A stretch of DNA of 64,000 bases from Seinonella peptonophila. GTDB taxonomy: Bacteria; Bacillota; Bacilli; Thermoactinomycetales; Thermoactinomycetaceae. The position numbers and the translations under genes were made by a program. The notes under the pieces are model-generated. The model searched no databases. It saw only the letters and a program-made list of their open reading frames with translations, and was not told the DNA's origin. The first letter of the stretch is position 1. Each line of letters begins with the position of its first letter. The DNA lies in the NCBI RefSeq assembly GCF_900129355.1, contig NZ_FQVL01000008.1, positions 1-64,000 of the forward strand. Direction: 5' to 3'. Positions 27,020 through 36,976 of this stretch are shown in pieces.

Positions 27020-28045
27020 TCACATGGCACGTTCTTGATCTTTGCGCAGTGGATTGACTCGTCCAATCGTACTTTTGCTTTTCTCTAACATACCTCTCAG
27101 TTTTGAACCTCGTTCTTGTTTTATGCTTTTACGCTCAGCTCTTCGCTCTTTGATCCCATCAATCATACTGCGAATTTTTCCTTTTGATTGACTTGGTTCG
27201 AAATCAAGGTCTAACTCTTGTTGTGCTATTTGCTGTTCTCGCCTTTGATCGCTCGATCGCTGACGATTCTGTTGTTGAGACTGTTGAATTTGTTGTGGTC
27301 GATTTTGATCGCGGCTTGCCGTCTTTTGGTTTTGCTTATATATCACATATGCTGCTAAAAGCGTGCCAGGCGTCCCTAACAATAAAGTGCCAGCAGTTAG
27401 TAGAAGCGCATTTTTAACCATCTGTCCTTTTTTCTTCCCACGTTGCTGCCTTGCAGGTGTAGATTGACCCTGCATAGGTTCTTCTTGTGTTCTTGGCTGC
27501 TGTCTTGTCATCTGTCCCTGCGTAGTCGGTTGCTGTCTAGAAACTGGTTGAGAATCCCTTGTGGCAGCATTGGGTTGACGGGTTTGTGGCTGAGTCTTTG
27601 CTTGAGATTGCTGATTTGTTTGAGCACGCTGCTGCATTTGCAGGCGCTCGAGCATTGCTTGTTGTAAACGCAACATTGCTTGCTGCATCGTGATTGTAGC
27701 TGTTGCTACTTTCATCAATGCTGCATATTGCTGCGTTAGCGGTATCGAATCCTTTTTTTGTTGATTTACTTTTTCTGATTGTACTCGTCCTGCTTGATAT
27801 TCTTGTACTACTTGTTGTAACTGCGCCTTTGCTTGATATACTGCTAAATGTGCATCCAACACTTTCAAATCAGCACGCAATGCTTGGATGGACGCATATT
27901 GTTGTGCTAGTGGTGTTGGAGTCATTTTTGATTGAGTAGGTTGGGTTCTATTTTGTTGTGGAGTGGATTGACGCTGCACAGGTCGATTTTGAACGACTCG
28001 GGGCGCTACTTTTGTATCTGATCTTTCTAAAAGTGTACTTGCCAT
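27020..28045 (-). CDS. Gln-rich protein with one membrane segment, unknown function
   Basis: A 341-residue protein. Residues about 1-45 and 140-205 are Gln/Thr/Pro-rich and disordered. Two related helical blocks, LAQQYASIQALRADLKVLDAH (near 47) and LTQQYAALMKVATATITMQQA (near 103), look like an internal repeat able to form coiled coils. A single hydrophobic stretch (NALLLTAGTLLLGTPGTLLAAYVIY, about 212-236) follows a basic cluster (RGKKKGQ). The tail is again basic. A cytoplasmic or spore-associated membrane protein is possible. It lies 85 bp after spo0M in the same direction and might be co-transcribed. I recognise no family. Confidence 0.7.
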   Translation of the reverse strand: MASTLLERSDTKVAPRVVQNRPVQRQSTPQQNRTQPTQSKMTPTPLAQQYASIQALRADLKVLDAHLAVYQAKAQLQQVVQEYQAGRVQSEKVNQQKKDSIPLTQQYAALMKVATATITMQQAMLRLQQAMLERLQMQQRAQTNQQSQAKTQPQTRQPNAATRDSQPVSRQQPTTQGQMTRQQPRTQEEPMQGQSTPARQQRGKKKGQMVKNALLLTAGTLLLGTPGTLLAAYVIYKQNQKTASRDQNRPQQIQQSQQQNRQRSSDQRREQQIAQQELDLDFEPSQSKGKIRSMIDGIKERRAERKSIKQERGSKLRGMLEKSKSTIGRVNPLRKDQERAM

Positions 28046-28130
28046 TATGGCTATTCACACCCCTTCTATCTTCAATCCCTTTAACTAAATATAGGCATAA
28101 ATTCATTCAAATCAAGTCGACTTTAGATGA

Positions 28131-28901
28131 TTATTTTCCAATCAGTCCCTTAGCGTAAGTCATGATAAATTGGCGAATTGTTTGTTCAGCTTTTTCGGGT
28201 GTAGCTAATTGCTGTGGTGAAAAATGATAACGTCCCTTTGCTTCATCCAAATCGAGATGATCAGCTAAAGCTCCCATCACACCTGATGTCTTTTTATCTA
28301 GTTCATAGAAGCCACCAATCCCGTTAACAGTATAACTAGGCTGATAATCAAAAACAATTTCGTCAAATTCTCCACTTAACCAATCAGTCGGCTGAAATTG
28401 AATAATTTGTTTTCCGCCTCTCCCTGTATATCCTTCAGCATAATGAATCAAGCCTAACCGGTGAAAACCACGCATAAAATTGTCCAACAATCCCACTGGG
28501 TAAACTTCAACATAATCACGATCCTTCGAATCAATTCCTTGTTTGATCTCTAAGTTTGTTTGGAAATAATAGCGTGTAGAAACTGAAGAAACAGGTAAAT
28601 CAAGAGGACAAGTAAAAGAGAAAGGGAATTCCTCTGTCTGTTTTGGTTCAATTGTAAATTCATCTTTAAAAATCGGAATTCGCTGAATGACTTCATGTAC
28701 TTTTCGAACAGTATCATGATCTGTATAGCGGGATTCCAAATTAAAATCGACATAGAGCCCTTCGATTACTTGTTCCACATCTCCACCCATTAATACAATT
28801 TTCCCTTTTATCTCATCGCCCATATTCACACAATCACCAAAAAGGATGAGATCAATTCTCGCAGCTCCAACACCAAGTGAGGCCAAAAGTGATTTAAACA
28901 T
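28131..28901 (-). CDS. spo0M: Sporulation-control protein Spo0M
   Basis: A 256-residue arrestin-fold protein of the Spo0M family, starting MFKSLLASLGVGAARIDL and showing DEIKGKIVLMGGDVEQ, PFSFTCPLDLPVS and the FDYQPSY segment; the C-terminal part has the LGALADHLDLDE-like region. In B. subtilis Spo0M influences early sporulation and cell shape. The start is ATG 28901 with GAGGAG about 9 nt before it; the longer upstream frame has no support. It is evidence that the host forms spores. Confidence 0.93.
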   Translation of the reverse strand: MFKSLLASLGVGAARIDLILFGDCVNMGDEIKGKIVLMGGDVEQVIEGLYVDFNLESRYTDHDTVRKVHEVIQRIPIFKDEFTIEPKQTEEFPFSFTCPLDLPVSSVSTRYYFQTNLEIKQGIDSKDRDYVEVYPVGLLDNFMRGFHRLGLIHYAEGYTGRGGKQIIQFQPTDWLSGEFDEIVFDYQPSYTVNGIGGFYELDKKTSGVMGALADHLDLDEAKGRYHFSPQQLATPEKAEQTIRQFIMTYAKGLIGK

Positions 28902-29124
28902 GGAGTACGCTCCTCTCCGATGTGATTTTATCCATTTTCTCACAATCGTACGATTTGTGCCCAGTGTCATTTCATTTACCCGAGTATTTGCTTGAACAAT
29001 AGTTTTTCGTGTTTCCGCACTAGACAGAAACATTATATAGTTGTTCTAAGCATCCTCACAAGAGGAAGTCCCCTTCACAGGCACCTTCCTCATACGACCT
29101 TAATCTTATAAACTTCCTGTTTTC

Positions 29125-29958
29125 TCAAACAACAGCGGTAGGGCTTTTTGGTTTGTAACCTACGAGTAAAATAATTTGTAATGTTGTATAAACACCATCC
29201 CTAAATCGATATGTTTTCGAATACCTTTCTAGGACGCTTGTTAAGGCACGATGGGAGGTATATAGGCTTTGATTGTGACAAGAACCGCTCTCCCCTATAC
29301 CTTTTATTGTTCGTAGAATCTCTTTGCCACTTGCCGCTTCATGACGAATCCAGTGCTCCATCGTGGTCGTAGTTTCGATTCCCACAGATTGCAACAGCTC
29401 TTTCCATTCAGTAGCACTTTGAAAGGACAAAAAATGCTCTGCTTGAGGAACACCTAACTGATCTTCAACTTGTTGAAACAGGAAGCGAAATTCCTGAAAA
29501 GTTTCGGGGCCAAAAGTACTAAGAACAAGATATCCACCAGGACGCAATAAATCAAACCATTCTCGGAAAACCCGAGAAGGAAAATCCAACCAATGGATTA
29601 ATGCATTTGAAATCAATAAGTCATACTGATTTGCTTCTAATTCCACTATGATTTTTTCCAAATCACAATGAATCCAATTAATTTGTTCGTAATTCGGTAT
29701 CTTTTCATGTGCAATCTGCATCATTCGCTTTGATAGATCTATCGCCGTGATTGAAGATGCTTGCATATGATCCAATAACAATTGGGTTAAATATCCTGTT
29801 CGACATCCGATCTCCAAGATTTCATTCGCTTCCATCCCAATTTGCTTCATTAATTCTAACATGCGGTATGCCATTTTTTGATGAACTGTTGAAAACTGGT
29901 CATACAGCTCAGCATTTTGATCAAACTGTTGAACTAACCTTTGGTTTTTATACACCAC
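29125..29958 (-). CDS. bioC: SAM-dependent methyltransferase, BioC-like
   Basis: A 277-residue class I methyltransferase. Motif I is ILEIGCRTGYLTQLL, motif II/post-I is ITAIDLSKRMM, motif IV YDLLISNALIHWLDFP, and then LRPGGYLVLSTFGPETFQEFR. The ALIHWL and FGPETFQE stretches are typical of BioC, which methylates malonyl-ACP at the start of biotin synthesis. Length fits. No other bio gene is in the window, so the substrate is inferred from motif similarity alone. Transcribed alone, 72 bp after the upstream gene with a terminator between. Confidence 0.72.
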   Translation of the reverse strand: MVYKNQRLVQQFDQNAELYDQFSTVHQKMAYRMLELMKQIGMEANEILEIGCRTGYLTQLLLDHMQASSITAIDLSKRMMQIAHEKIPNYEQINWIHCDLEKIIVELEANQYDLLISNALIHWLDFPSRVFREWFDLLRPGGYLVLSTFGPETFQEFRFLFQQVEDQLGVPQAEHFLSFQSATEWKELLQSVGIETTTTMEHWIRHEAASGKEILRTIKGIGESGSCHNQSLYTSHRALTSVLERYSKTYRFRDGVYTTLQIILLVGYKPKSPTAVV

Positions 29959-29972
29959 CCAATCTCCTTTTA

Positions 29973-30008
29973 TAAAAATAAAAAGACCTCAGGAAAAGAT
30001 GAGGCCTT
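29973..30008 (-). terminator. Terminator of the ribbon-helix-helix protein gene
   Basis: A 9-bp stem with one G.U pair (arms 30000-30008 and 29983-29991) followed on the minus strand by TTTTATTTTTA. Confidence 0.8.
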
Positions 30009-30029
30009 GACAACCTTTATTGACGAAAC

Positions 30030-30911
30030 TTATCCATTTTCGACAATAATTCGATGAACCTCACGTGTTGTGCGGACTGCATCGACCAATTCTCCATCCA
30101 TATAGATATCCAGCCAAAGCGGACCCTCCCCGTCATCTCTCCTTCCCTTCACCTCTACAATCACATCATGATTATAAATCCCCCATTTCCAACCATCCTC
30201 AAAAAAATCAAAAGGATAGACTTCCCAAGAACCAACCGGGCGATTATTCATCATTTTTATGTATGGAGCATCTTGATCTGCTGCCTCAAAATATCCCTTA
30301 TTTACTTGTACCCAACCATCTCCACGCTTTTCCCATGGAACTAGATAATATTTCCCTTCGATCACTTCAAAACCATATAATTCTTCATCTGTAAAATAAT
30401 CAGCAGGAAAACAACGATATTTCCCTGTTTTTGGGTCTTTTATTAATTTCGCTGGGTCACCTTCTTCTAATCCTTTTTTCCTCAATTTTTCAAGCTCAAC
30501 TCTTTTACATGCTTCCTCAAGAGCAAATAAAATAAATTCATTTCTCTTCATATTTTTTTCTTTTACAACAGAATCAATTCGTTGCGCCAATTCTGGTGGG
30601 ATTGCCGTTACGACATATCGTTCGGGATTCATTCTCCATCGCTCTAACCAAGCATCTGTCTCCCACTCTTGCTCTAGATCAATCTGAACTTCAGCATTGA
30701 TTGGAGATTTTGCGTTGGTCCAATTGTGGAGGCTGATATTATCCGAAACGGTTTCTCGTATGTCTTCAAGCGGCGAACGCTCTTCATCCTCGGCAAAAAA
30801 ATCAACCACATTTGTCTTCAATTTTGGCTCTTCTTTAAATTCGTTCCCCTCCTCTTCGATCAAATACTCCATATCTCCATCCGCATTAGAAAAGCTATTT
30901 TTTGACACCAA
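30030..30911 (-). CDS. Unknown protein with a ribbon-helix-helix-like segment
   Basis: A 293-residue acidic, soluble protein. Residues about 105-145 (RYVVTAIPPELAQRIDSV then MKRNEFILFALEEACKR) read like a MetJ/Arc ribbon-helix-helix. They are followed by short segments rich in aromatic residues (KYRCFPADYF, FEVIEGKYYLVPWEKRG, YPFDFFEDGWKWGIY) that may form a beta-rich domain. The start is set at TTG 30911, nine nt after AAAGGA. A DNA-binding role is possible but the RHH reading is mine. No neighbour suggests a function. Confidence 0.6.
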   Translation of the reverse strand: MVSKNSFSNADGDMEYLIEEEGNEFKEEPKLKTNVVDFFAEDEERSPLEDIRETVSDNISLHNWTNAKSPINAEVQIDLEQEWETDAWLERWRMNPERYVVTAIPPELAQRIDSVVKEKNMKRNEFILFALEEACKRVELEKLRKKGLEEGDPAKLIKDPKTGKYRCFPADYFTDEELYGFEVIEGKYYLVPWEKRGDGWVQVNKGYFEAADQDAPYIKMMNNRPVGSWEVYPFDFFEDGWKWGIYNHDVIVEVKGRRDDGEGPLWLDIYMDGELVDAVRTTREVHRIIVENG

Positions 30912-31002
30912 GTAAAATCTGTCCTTTCTACGATGCAAAATCTTCTTGTTCTTTTAACTATACTTTAGGAAGGAACTTTTTCCAATCATTTCAAACATTT
31001 TT

Positions 31003-32493
31003 TTAGTTTATTGCATATAAACTAACATATTTCCCCTGCAAATAATCAAGGAATGGTTGTACTTGGATAGGTGTTCCCGTCGCTCGTTCCACGATTTGAT
31101 CTGGTGTAAATTGGTGCGCATGTCGATGTACATGTTCAGTTAACCAATGAATCAATGGTTGGAAGTTACCTTCTTGGATTTGATTGAGGATTTGGGGAGA
31201 AGATTTGACTGCGGCTTGGTAAAACTGTGCGCTTAATAAGTTACCTAAGGTATAGCCATGAAACATGCCACCTAGAAAATCACAGTACCAGTGAATATCT
31301 TGCATTACCCCTTCCCGATCCGATGAAACATAAACGCCTAAATTTCGTTGATATGCTTCGTTCCACGCTGTAGGAAGTTCATCAACTGTCAAATCATTCT
31401 CTAACAGAGCCATTTCCAATTCAAATCGGATCATAACATGTAGGTTATAAGTAACTTCATCTGCCTCTGTTCGGATTAGTGAGGGTTTTACACGATTAAT
31501 CGCTTGATAAAACTGTTTAAGTGAGACATTGCCTAATTGTGATGGAAATTGTTCTTGCAAAGCAGGATAATAACGTTCCCAAAATGGTAAACTGCGCCCA
31601 ACCAGGTTTTCCAGAAGTCGTGATTGGCTTTCATGCACGCCAAACGATGCACCTTCGTGCAAAGGAGTACCTTCAAAAGTTGGAGAAAAATTTAATTCAT
31701 ATAGCCCATGACCTAATTCATGAATACTACTAAAAAGCCCATCGACAAGATCATATTCATTGACCCTGGTTGTGATCCGCACATCATCATGTGCAATCTT
31801 TGTCATAAAAGGGTGTGCTGCAAAATCTTGACTCATTCGCTGAGAATCGTATCCGAGATCAGGTAATATTTTGCTTATGATTTCCAATTGCTTCTCACGT
31901 GGATAATGAAGATGCAAAAAAGCATCCTCCAGTTGTGGTCGATTGGTTATTTCTCGGACAAAAGGAACCAGTTGATCCTTTAATTCTTGAAAAAGCTTTC
32001 TCACTCTCGAAACAGTCATGCCTTCGTCACCTTCATCAATTAATGGATCAGCAATATGTTCGGTTCGAGAAAAGTATTGTAGATATTCCTTTGTATAAGA
32101 CAGTGTATCCTTCATCGCTGGAGCAACAATAGAAAAATCATTTGCTTCTTTCGCTTTCAACCATTGCTGATAGCTATATGCCTTATGTTCAGAAAAAGCT
32201 GTTACAAATGATTCAGGCAAGCGAATAGCTCGATCTCGTTCTCTTTTTAACACGCGGTACATGGATTGGTCGATTTCTGATAATGTTTGATCTTGCGCCA
32301 TTTCTTCTAGATACTCATCTAACTCTGGTGCAATCAAACGTTGATGATAAAGACGTTCTAGTAATGAAAGCTGCTTTCCTCTTGCATCAGCTCCCTTTGC
32401 AGGCATATATGTAAGTTGATCCCATTCAGCTAAACGAATAACCGATTGTAGATGAAAAAGCTCTTGTAAATACGCTTGTAATTTTTTCTTCAT
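31003..32493 (-). CDS. Carboxypeptidase Taq, M32 family metallopeptidase
   Basis: A 496-residue zinc carboxypeptidase of family M32, full length. The zinc site HELGHGLYE (about residue 245-255) is present, along with the following HESQSRLLEN that supplies the third ligand and IRTEADEVTYNLHVMIRFELE. These cytoplasmic enzymes trim C-terminal residues from short peptides. AAGGAG precedes the ATG. Single gene, facing away from ptsH. Confidence 0.95.
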   Translation of the reverse strand: MKKKLQAYLQELFHLQSVIRLAEWDQLTYMPAKGADARGKQLSLLERLYHQRLIAPELDEYLEEMAQDQTLSEIDQSMYRVLKRERDRAIRLPESFVTAFSEHKAYSYQQWLKAKEANDFSIVAPAMKDTLSYTKEYLQYFSRTEHIADPLIDEGDEGMTVSRVRKLFQELKDQLVPFVREITNRPQLEDAFLHLHYPREKQLEIISKILPDLGYDSQRMSQDFAAHPFMTKIAHDDVRITTRVNEYDLVDGLFSSIHELGHGLYELNFSPTFEGTPLHEGASFGVHESQSRLLENLVGRSLPFWERYYPALQEQFPSQLGNVSLKQFYQAINRVKPSLIRTEADEVTYNLHVMIRFELEMALLENDLTVDELPTAWNEAYQRNLGVYVSSDREGVMQDIHWYCDFLGGMFHGYTLGNLLSAQFYQAAVKSSPQILNQIQEGNFQPLIHWLTEHVHRHAHQFTPDQIVERATGTPIQVQPFLDYLQGKYVSLYAIN

Positions 32494-32785
32494 TTTCTCA
32501 TCTCCTTGGAAATATATCCCATCACTTGATCTAGGCTCGTTACTTTTCTTTGTTTTGCTTTATATTTCAAGTCATTTCTAGCTTGATCTATCCCTTGAGC
32601 TGTTTGATTGCTTCATTTAGCTAAATTCTTTATAATCATACGCATGACTGTTAAAATCCGATAGTGTTATTTTGTCGCATGTTTCTGAGCAATGCAATCC
32701 CCATCTCCCTGACCTCACTTTTACATGGAACGATTTAAATCAGGTAACAATGAAATGAAACGAGCATATAGAGGAGGCAGTATTC

Positions 32786-33046
32786 ATGGCTGAAAAACAA
32801 GTTACTGTAACGAACCCTAGCGGACTGCATGCCCGTCCTGCTGCTGTCTTTATTCAAACCGCTTCGCGATTTGAAAGTAGTATCAAAATCGAGAAAAATG
32901 GTAAAGAAGTGGATGCGAAAAGTTTACTCGGTGTCATGTCTCTAGCTGTAAAACCAAACGAAACCATTACGATTCGTGCTGAAGGGGAAGACGCAGAAAC
33001 GGCTGTCGAGCAACTCTGTCAACTTGTAGAAAGCTACACAGAATAG
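32786..33046 (+). CDS. ptsH: Phosphocarrier protein HPr
   Basis: An 86-residue HPr, the phosphoryl carrier of the sugar PTS. It has the phospho-His site NPSGLHARPAA (His about residue 15) and the regulatory serine in DAKSLLGVMSL (about 46), the target of HPr kinase in Gram-positive carbon catabolite repression. The His, rather than Gln, shows HPr and not Crh. GAGGAGG precedes the ATG. Followed 10 bp later by ptsI. Confidence 0.97.
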   Translation: MAEKQVTVTNPSGLHARPAAVFIQTASRFESSIKIEKNGKEVDAKSLLGVMSLAVKPNETITIRAEGEDAETAVEQLCQLVESYTE

Positions 33047-33056
33047 AGGGGATCAC

Positions 33057-34763
33057 ATGAATCAATTACAAGGAATAGGGGCCGCTGCTGGACTCTCCAT
33101 TGGTCGTGCCATCTGGTGGCGCACTCATCAGCCCATCGTAACGGATCATTCTGTCCAAAATGTGGATCAAGAACTGATTCACTTTGCAAACGCCATCAAT
33201 CAAGCACGAGATGAAATTGGACAATTACGGAAGCAAGCAGCTCAGCGTATGGGAGAGAGTGAAGCAGCCGTCTTTGACGCACATCTTGTATTCCTTGATG
33301 ACCCAGCATTTACAGGTGAAATGGAGCAAAGGATCAAGACCTTACAAAAAAATGCGGCATGGGTTTGTCAAGAAGTTACAAAAGAGACCAAACAATTATT
33401 GAGCTCCCTTGATGATGAATATATGCGTGCGCGCGCTGATGATGTCGGCGATGTTGGAGGAAGGCTCCTTCTTATCTTAACGGGTAGTAAACCATTTGAT
33501 CCTAGCCAACTTCATGCTGGAGATGTGGTAGTTGCTGATGAATTGACACCATCTCAAACAGCACAATTTCCAGAAGGAATAGCTGGAATGGTAACAGCTC
33601 GTGGAAGTCAAACGGCGCATGCAGCAATTATGGCTCGTACATTAGGTATACCTGCTGTACTAGGATTGGGAGCATCGATTGAGCAAATTCATTCTCGAGA
33701 TACCATCATCGTAAATGGCACAACAGGTGAGTGTATCCTAAAGCCAGATGCTGATACAATCGCACAGATCGAAGAACAAATCAAACAGCAGCAGGACTTA
33801 CAAGAAAAAGCATTACTCGAAGCTGCAAAAGATGCTGTTACAGCTGATGGAAAACGAATTCAAGTTTTTGCCAATATCGGAGGCCCTCAAGATATCCAAC
33901 CTGCTCTTGATAACAAAGCAGAAGGAGTAGGGCTATTTCGCACGGAATTTCTCTATCTGGATAACCAAGATTGGCCCAGTGAAGACGAACAATATGCAGC
34001 ATACCGTCAAGTGCTGGAAGCCTTTGCCCCTCACCCTGTCATTATCCGTACGCTCGATATAGGTGGGGATAAGGAGTTACCCTATGCGCAATTACCGAAA
34101 GAAGAGAATCCTTTTCTGGGACATCGCGCTATTCGTTACTGTTTAGATCATCCTGAGATTTTCTGCACACAGTTACGCGCCTTGCTGCGTGCTAGCCAAC
34201 ATGGAAATCTATGGATCATGTTACCTATGATTGAAAATGTAGCCGAAATTAACAAAACCAAACAATTACTTGAGCAGTGTAAAGCTGAGTTAGATCGACG
34301 GAACCAGACTTATAACGAAGACATCCCACTAGGGATCATGATTGAAGTACCTGCTGCTGCTGTTATTGCCGATCAATTAGCAAAAGAAGTCGATTTTATG
34401 AGCATCGGAACCAATGATTTAACCCAATACACACTTGCAGCTGACCGTGGCAATGAAAAAGTGGCTCATCTATATGACGCTGCTCATCCAGCAGTCCTGC
34501 GTTTAATCCATCTCGCGTGTGATGCTGCAGCCAAACAAGGAATACCGATCGGAATGTGTGGTGAGTTAGCAGGAGATAAAGCATTAACTAAGCTATTGAT
34601 CGGTCTGGGACTTGATGAATTATCGATGAGTGCAAATAGTATCCCACAAGTTAAACAGAAGGTTCGCAAAACGGATTATCAAGTTGCAAAAGAGCAAACT
34701 GAACAAATCCTTACAACAGCAATCGATGGACAACAGGTTCGGGATTCACTGACGACAAAATGA
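33057..34763 (+). CDS. ptsI: PEP-protein phosphotransferase (enzyme I)
   Basis: A 568-residue enzyme I, which moves phosphate from PEP to HPr. The swivelling domain has the active His in TARGSQTAHAAIMART (about residue 190); the PEP-binding TIM barrel has GVGLFRTEFLY, RTLDIGGDKELPY, SIGTNDLTQYTLAADR and the catalytic cysteine in GIPIGMCGELAGD. Coupled with ptsH in an operon. The C terminus is normal. Confidence 0.97.
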   Translation: MNQLQGIGAAAGLSIGRAIWWRTHQPIVTDHSVQNVDQELIHFANAINQARDEIGQLRKQAAQRMGESEAAVFDAHLVFLDDPAFTGEMEQRIKTLQKNAAWVCQEVTKETKQLLSSLDDEYMRARADDVGDVGGRLLLILTGSKPFDPSQLHAGDVVVADELTPSQTAQFPEGIAGMVTARGSQTAHAAIMARTLGIPAVLGLGASIEQIHSRDTIIVNGTTGECILKPDADTIAQIEEQIKQQQDLQEKALLEAAKDAVTADGKRIQVFANIGGPQDIQPALDNKAEGVGLFRTEFLYLDNQDWPSEDEQYAAYRQVLEAFAPHPVIIRTLDIGGDKELPYAQLPKEENPFLGHRAIRYCLDHPEIFCTQLRALLRASQHGNLWIMLPMIENVAEINKTKQLLEQCKAELDRRNQTYNEDIPLGIMIEVPAAAVIADQLAKEVDFMSIGTNDLTQYTLAADRGNEKVAHLYDAAHPAVLRLIHLACDAAAKQGIPIGMCGELAGDKALTKLLIGLGLDELSMSANSIPQVKQKVRKTDYQVAKEQTEQILTTAIDGQQVRDSLTTK

Positions 34764-34844
34764 GGTGGCGTTTCAGTGCGATGGACTGATCAGCTAATCT
34801 GATCATCTGATATTGATGCTCCTACCACATTCAAATGGAAACAT

Positions 34845-34891
34845 AGCAGAAGTGGGGTTGGTACATCAGCCCCACTTCTGCTGTTTTCTTT
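34845..34891. terminator. Bidirectional terminator after ptsI and the acetate symporter
   Basis: A perfect 13-bp stem (34845-34857 with 34870-34882) is followed by GTTTTCTTT on the plus strand. It lies between ptsI and the convergent symporter gene. Confidence 0.9.
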
Positions 34892-34898
34892 GAGATGT

Positions 34899-36446
34899 TT
34901 ATACCGAACTTTCTTTTTGATCTACATTACCTAAATGGACTTGCACCAAAACCTGATTAAACTTCGGATCATCTTGCTTCGCTGAGAAAATGGTACCTAG
35001 ATATGCAGCTAGGAATCCTAAAGGAATCGAAATAATACCTGGATTGGTCAGGCTAATGAGTGGTGTTCCAACTAAAATCGCTTTACCTGGTTCAGTTGAC
35101 CAGATATTTGGACTCATGCAGACGAGAATAAGCGAACTAAAAAGTCCAACTAACATACCCCAGATTGCACCTGTAGTATTAAAACGACGCCATAGAATCG
35201 TATAGATAATGACAGGCAGATTACTACTTGCTGCCACGGCAAATGCTAAGCCAACTAAGAAGGCTACATTCAGCTTTTGCGCAAAGAGCGCCAAAACAAC
35301 CGAGATAATGGCAACACCTACAGATGCCCACTTCGCCGCTTTCATCTGCTGCTGTTCCGTCACATTCCCCCTGCGAATGATATGGCTATAAAAATCATGG
35401 GCAAAAGCCGATGCAGCGGATAAGACTAAACCAGCTACAACTGCAAGAATGGTAGCAAAAGCAACCGCAGCAATGAATGCAAATAAGAAATCTCCACCAA
35501 GCGCCTGTGCCAAGAGAGGAGCTGCCATATTTCCAGCCTCATTTGCTTGTTTAATTGTATCCGTTCCTACAAAGGCTGCTGCTCCAAAGCCGAGAAAAAT
35601 GGTCATAAGATAGAAAATTCCGATAATCCAAGTCGCATAAACAACTGAGGAACGAGCGGTTTGGGCATCACGCACTGTGAAAAATCGAATTAAAATATGC
35701 GGCAATCCTGCTGTCCCTAGGACAAGCCCAAGATTTAACGATAAAGTGTCCCAACCATTGTTAAACTTATTACCTGGGTTTAAAAATGCTTCTCCAAGCG
35801 GTGTGGCAGTCTTCATATGGGCAAACATCTTTAGAAGACTAAAGTCAAACTTAGCAAAGACGATCAAAGAAATAAGCAAAGTACCAGCCATTAAGAGAAC
35901 GGCTTTGATAATCTGCACCCAACTGGTGGCTGTCATTCCACCAAACACTACATAGATAGTCATCAGAACACCAACAATGAGAACGGCTGTTGAGTATTCA
36001 AGATTGAGCAATAATTTGATCAGCGCACCAGCACCTACTAACTGTGCAATCATATAAACGATTGAGATAGCAACCGAATTCAGTGCAGCTACTCCACGAA
36101 CTTTCTTCTCATCAAATCGAGCTGCGATCATATCAGCCATTGTATATTTGCCCAAGTTACGAATGGGTTCAGCGACGATATAGAGGACGACCAGATAAGC
36201 AACTAAAAAGCCAATGCTATAAAAGAAACCATCAAACCCTGTAAGTGCAATCATCCCAGCAATTCCTAAAAAAGAAGCTGCTGACATATAGTCTCCTGCG
36301 ATGGCAAGTCCATTTTGCCAACCCGTTAAACTGCTACCAGCGGTATAAAACTCACTAGTCGTCTTTGTTCGACGTGCTGCATAATACGTAATAACTAAAG
36401 TTGCCAGTATAATCAGCAGAAATAGGCCAAACGCGGTGTAGTTCAT
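34899..36446 (-). CDS. actP: Sodium:solute symporter, acetate permease ActP type
   Basis: A 515-residue SSS-family transporter with about 13 helices. The start (NYTAFGLFLLIILATLVITYYAARRTKTTSEFYTAG, abbreviated) and the segments GDYMSAASFLGIAG and LGTAGLPHILIRFFTV are typical of ActP/MctC carriers of acetate and other short monocarboxylates. It overlaps the DUF485 gene by 4 nt, an arrangement known from yjcH-actP. Together with the fad operon it suggests growth on acetate and fatty acids. The exact substrate is inferred. Confidence 0.9.
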   Translation of the reverse strand: MNYTAFGLFLLIILATLVITYYAARRTKTTSEFYTAGSSLTGWQNGLAIAGDYMSAASFLGIAGMIALTGFDGFFYSIGFLVAYLVVLYIVAEPIRNLGKYTMADMIAARFDEKKVRGVAALNSVAISIVYMIAQLVGAGALIKLLLNLEYSTAVLIVGVLMTIYVVFGGMTATSWVQIIKAVLLMAGTLLISLIVFAKFDFSLLKMFAHMKTATPLGEAFLNPGNKFNNGWDTLSLNLGLVLGTAGLPHILIRFFTVRDAQTARSSVVYATWIIGIFYLMTIFLGFGAAAFVGTDTIKQANEAGNMAAPLLAQALGGDFLFAFIAAVAFATILAVVAGLVLSAASAFAHDFYSHIIRRGNVTEQQQMKAAKWASVGVAIISVVLALFAQKLNVAFLVGLAFAVAASSNLPVIIYTILWRRFNTTGAIWGMLVGLFSSLILVCMSPNIWSTEPGKAILVGTPLISLTNPGIISIPLGFLAAYLGTIFSAKQDDPKFNQVLVQVHLGNVDQKESSV

Positions 36447-36781
36447 GCACTTTCCTCCTCTTTATCTACTGATGAACTTTTTATCTCCGCAACAAGCTGA
36501 TCAAACTGTTTTGCCTTTTTGGTATAGAGACTACATAGCACCCAAGTCATCACAAATTGGGCAAATGCAAAAACCCAAGCAAATGTAAGCGCTCCCGAGA
36601 TAGAATAATTCAAATAGTCCGTAAAAGATGTCATTATTGGTAATGAGAAATAAAATACAAAAAAGAATATCGATGTAGATATAATAAAATTCTTTTTCTT
36701 TTTAATCAGTGCCTGGAATTGTTCAGTTGCAACCAACTTATCTACATCCCTTTGTTTGACTGATTGTAAAGGATCATTCAC
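36443..36781 (-). CDS. DUF485 (YjcH-like) membrane protein
   Basis: A 112-residue protein of the DUF485 family with two membrane helices (IISTSIFFFVFYFSLPIMTS and ALTFAWVFAFAQFVMTWVL), flanked by a charged N terminus and tail. The family is almost always encoded before actP-type symporters and is thought to help them. Start GTG, eight nt after AAAGGAGG. Its stop overlaps the symporter start. Confidence 0.92.
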   Translation of the reverse strand: MNDPLQSVKQRDVDKLVATEQFQALIKKKKNFIISTSIFFFVFYFSLPIMTSFTDYLNYSISGALTFAWVFAFAQFVMTWVLCSLYTKKAKQFDQLVAEIKSSSVDKEEESA

Positions 36782-36871
36782 TCTTCATACCTCCTTTGTT
36801 TTCTTTAAGAATAATTGACCCTTTAAATCTTGTCTATATTTTTTATTTAAATATAAATATTTATCAACTAA

Positions 36872-36899
36872 ACAAAAATCCCCATCTAAAGAATGGGGC
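36872..36899 (-). terminator. Terminator of speH
   Basis: On the minus strand CCCCAT/ATGGGG (arms 36893-36898 and 36880-36885) is followed by a short T run. It lies about 80 bp after speH. Confidence 0.7.
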
Positions 36900-36976
36900 A
36901 GGTTGAAAAAAACGCTTATGTTAAAAAGTGGTCATTTAATTAAACCCTTATACATAAAGGATGTTATCCATTCACT

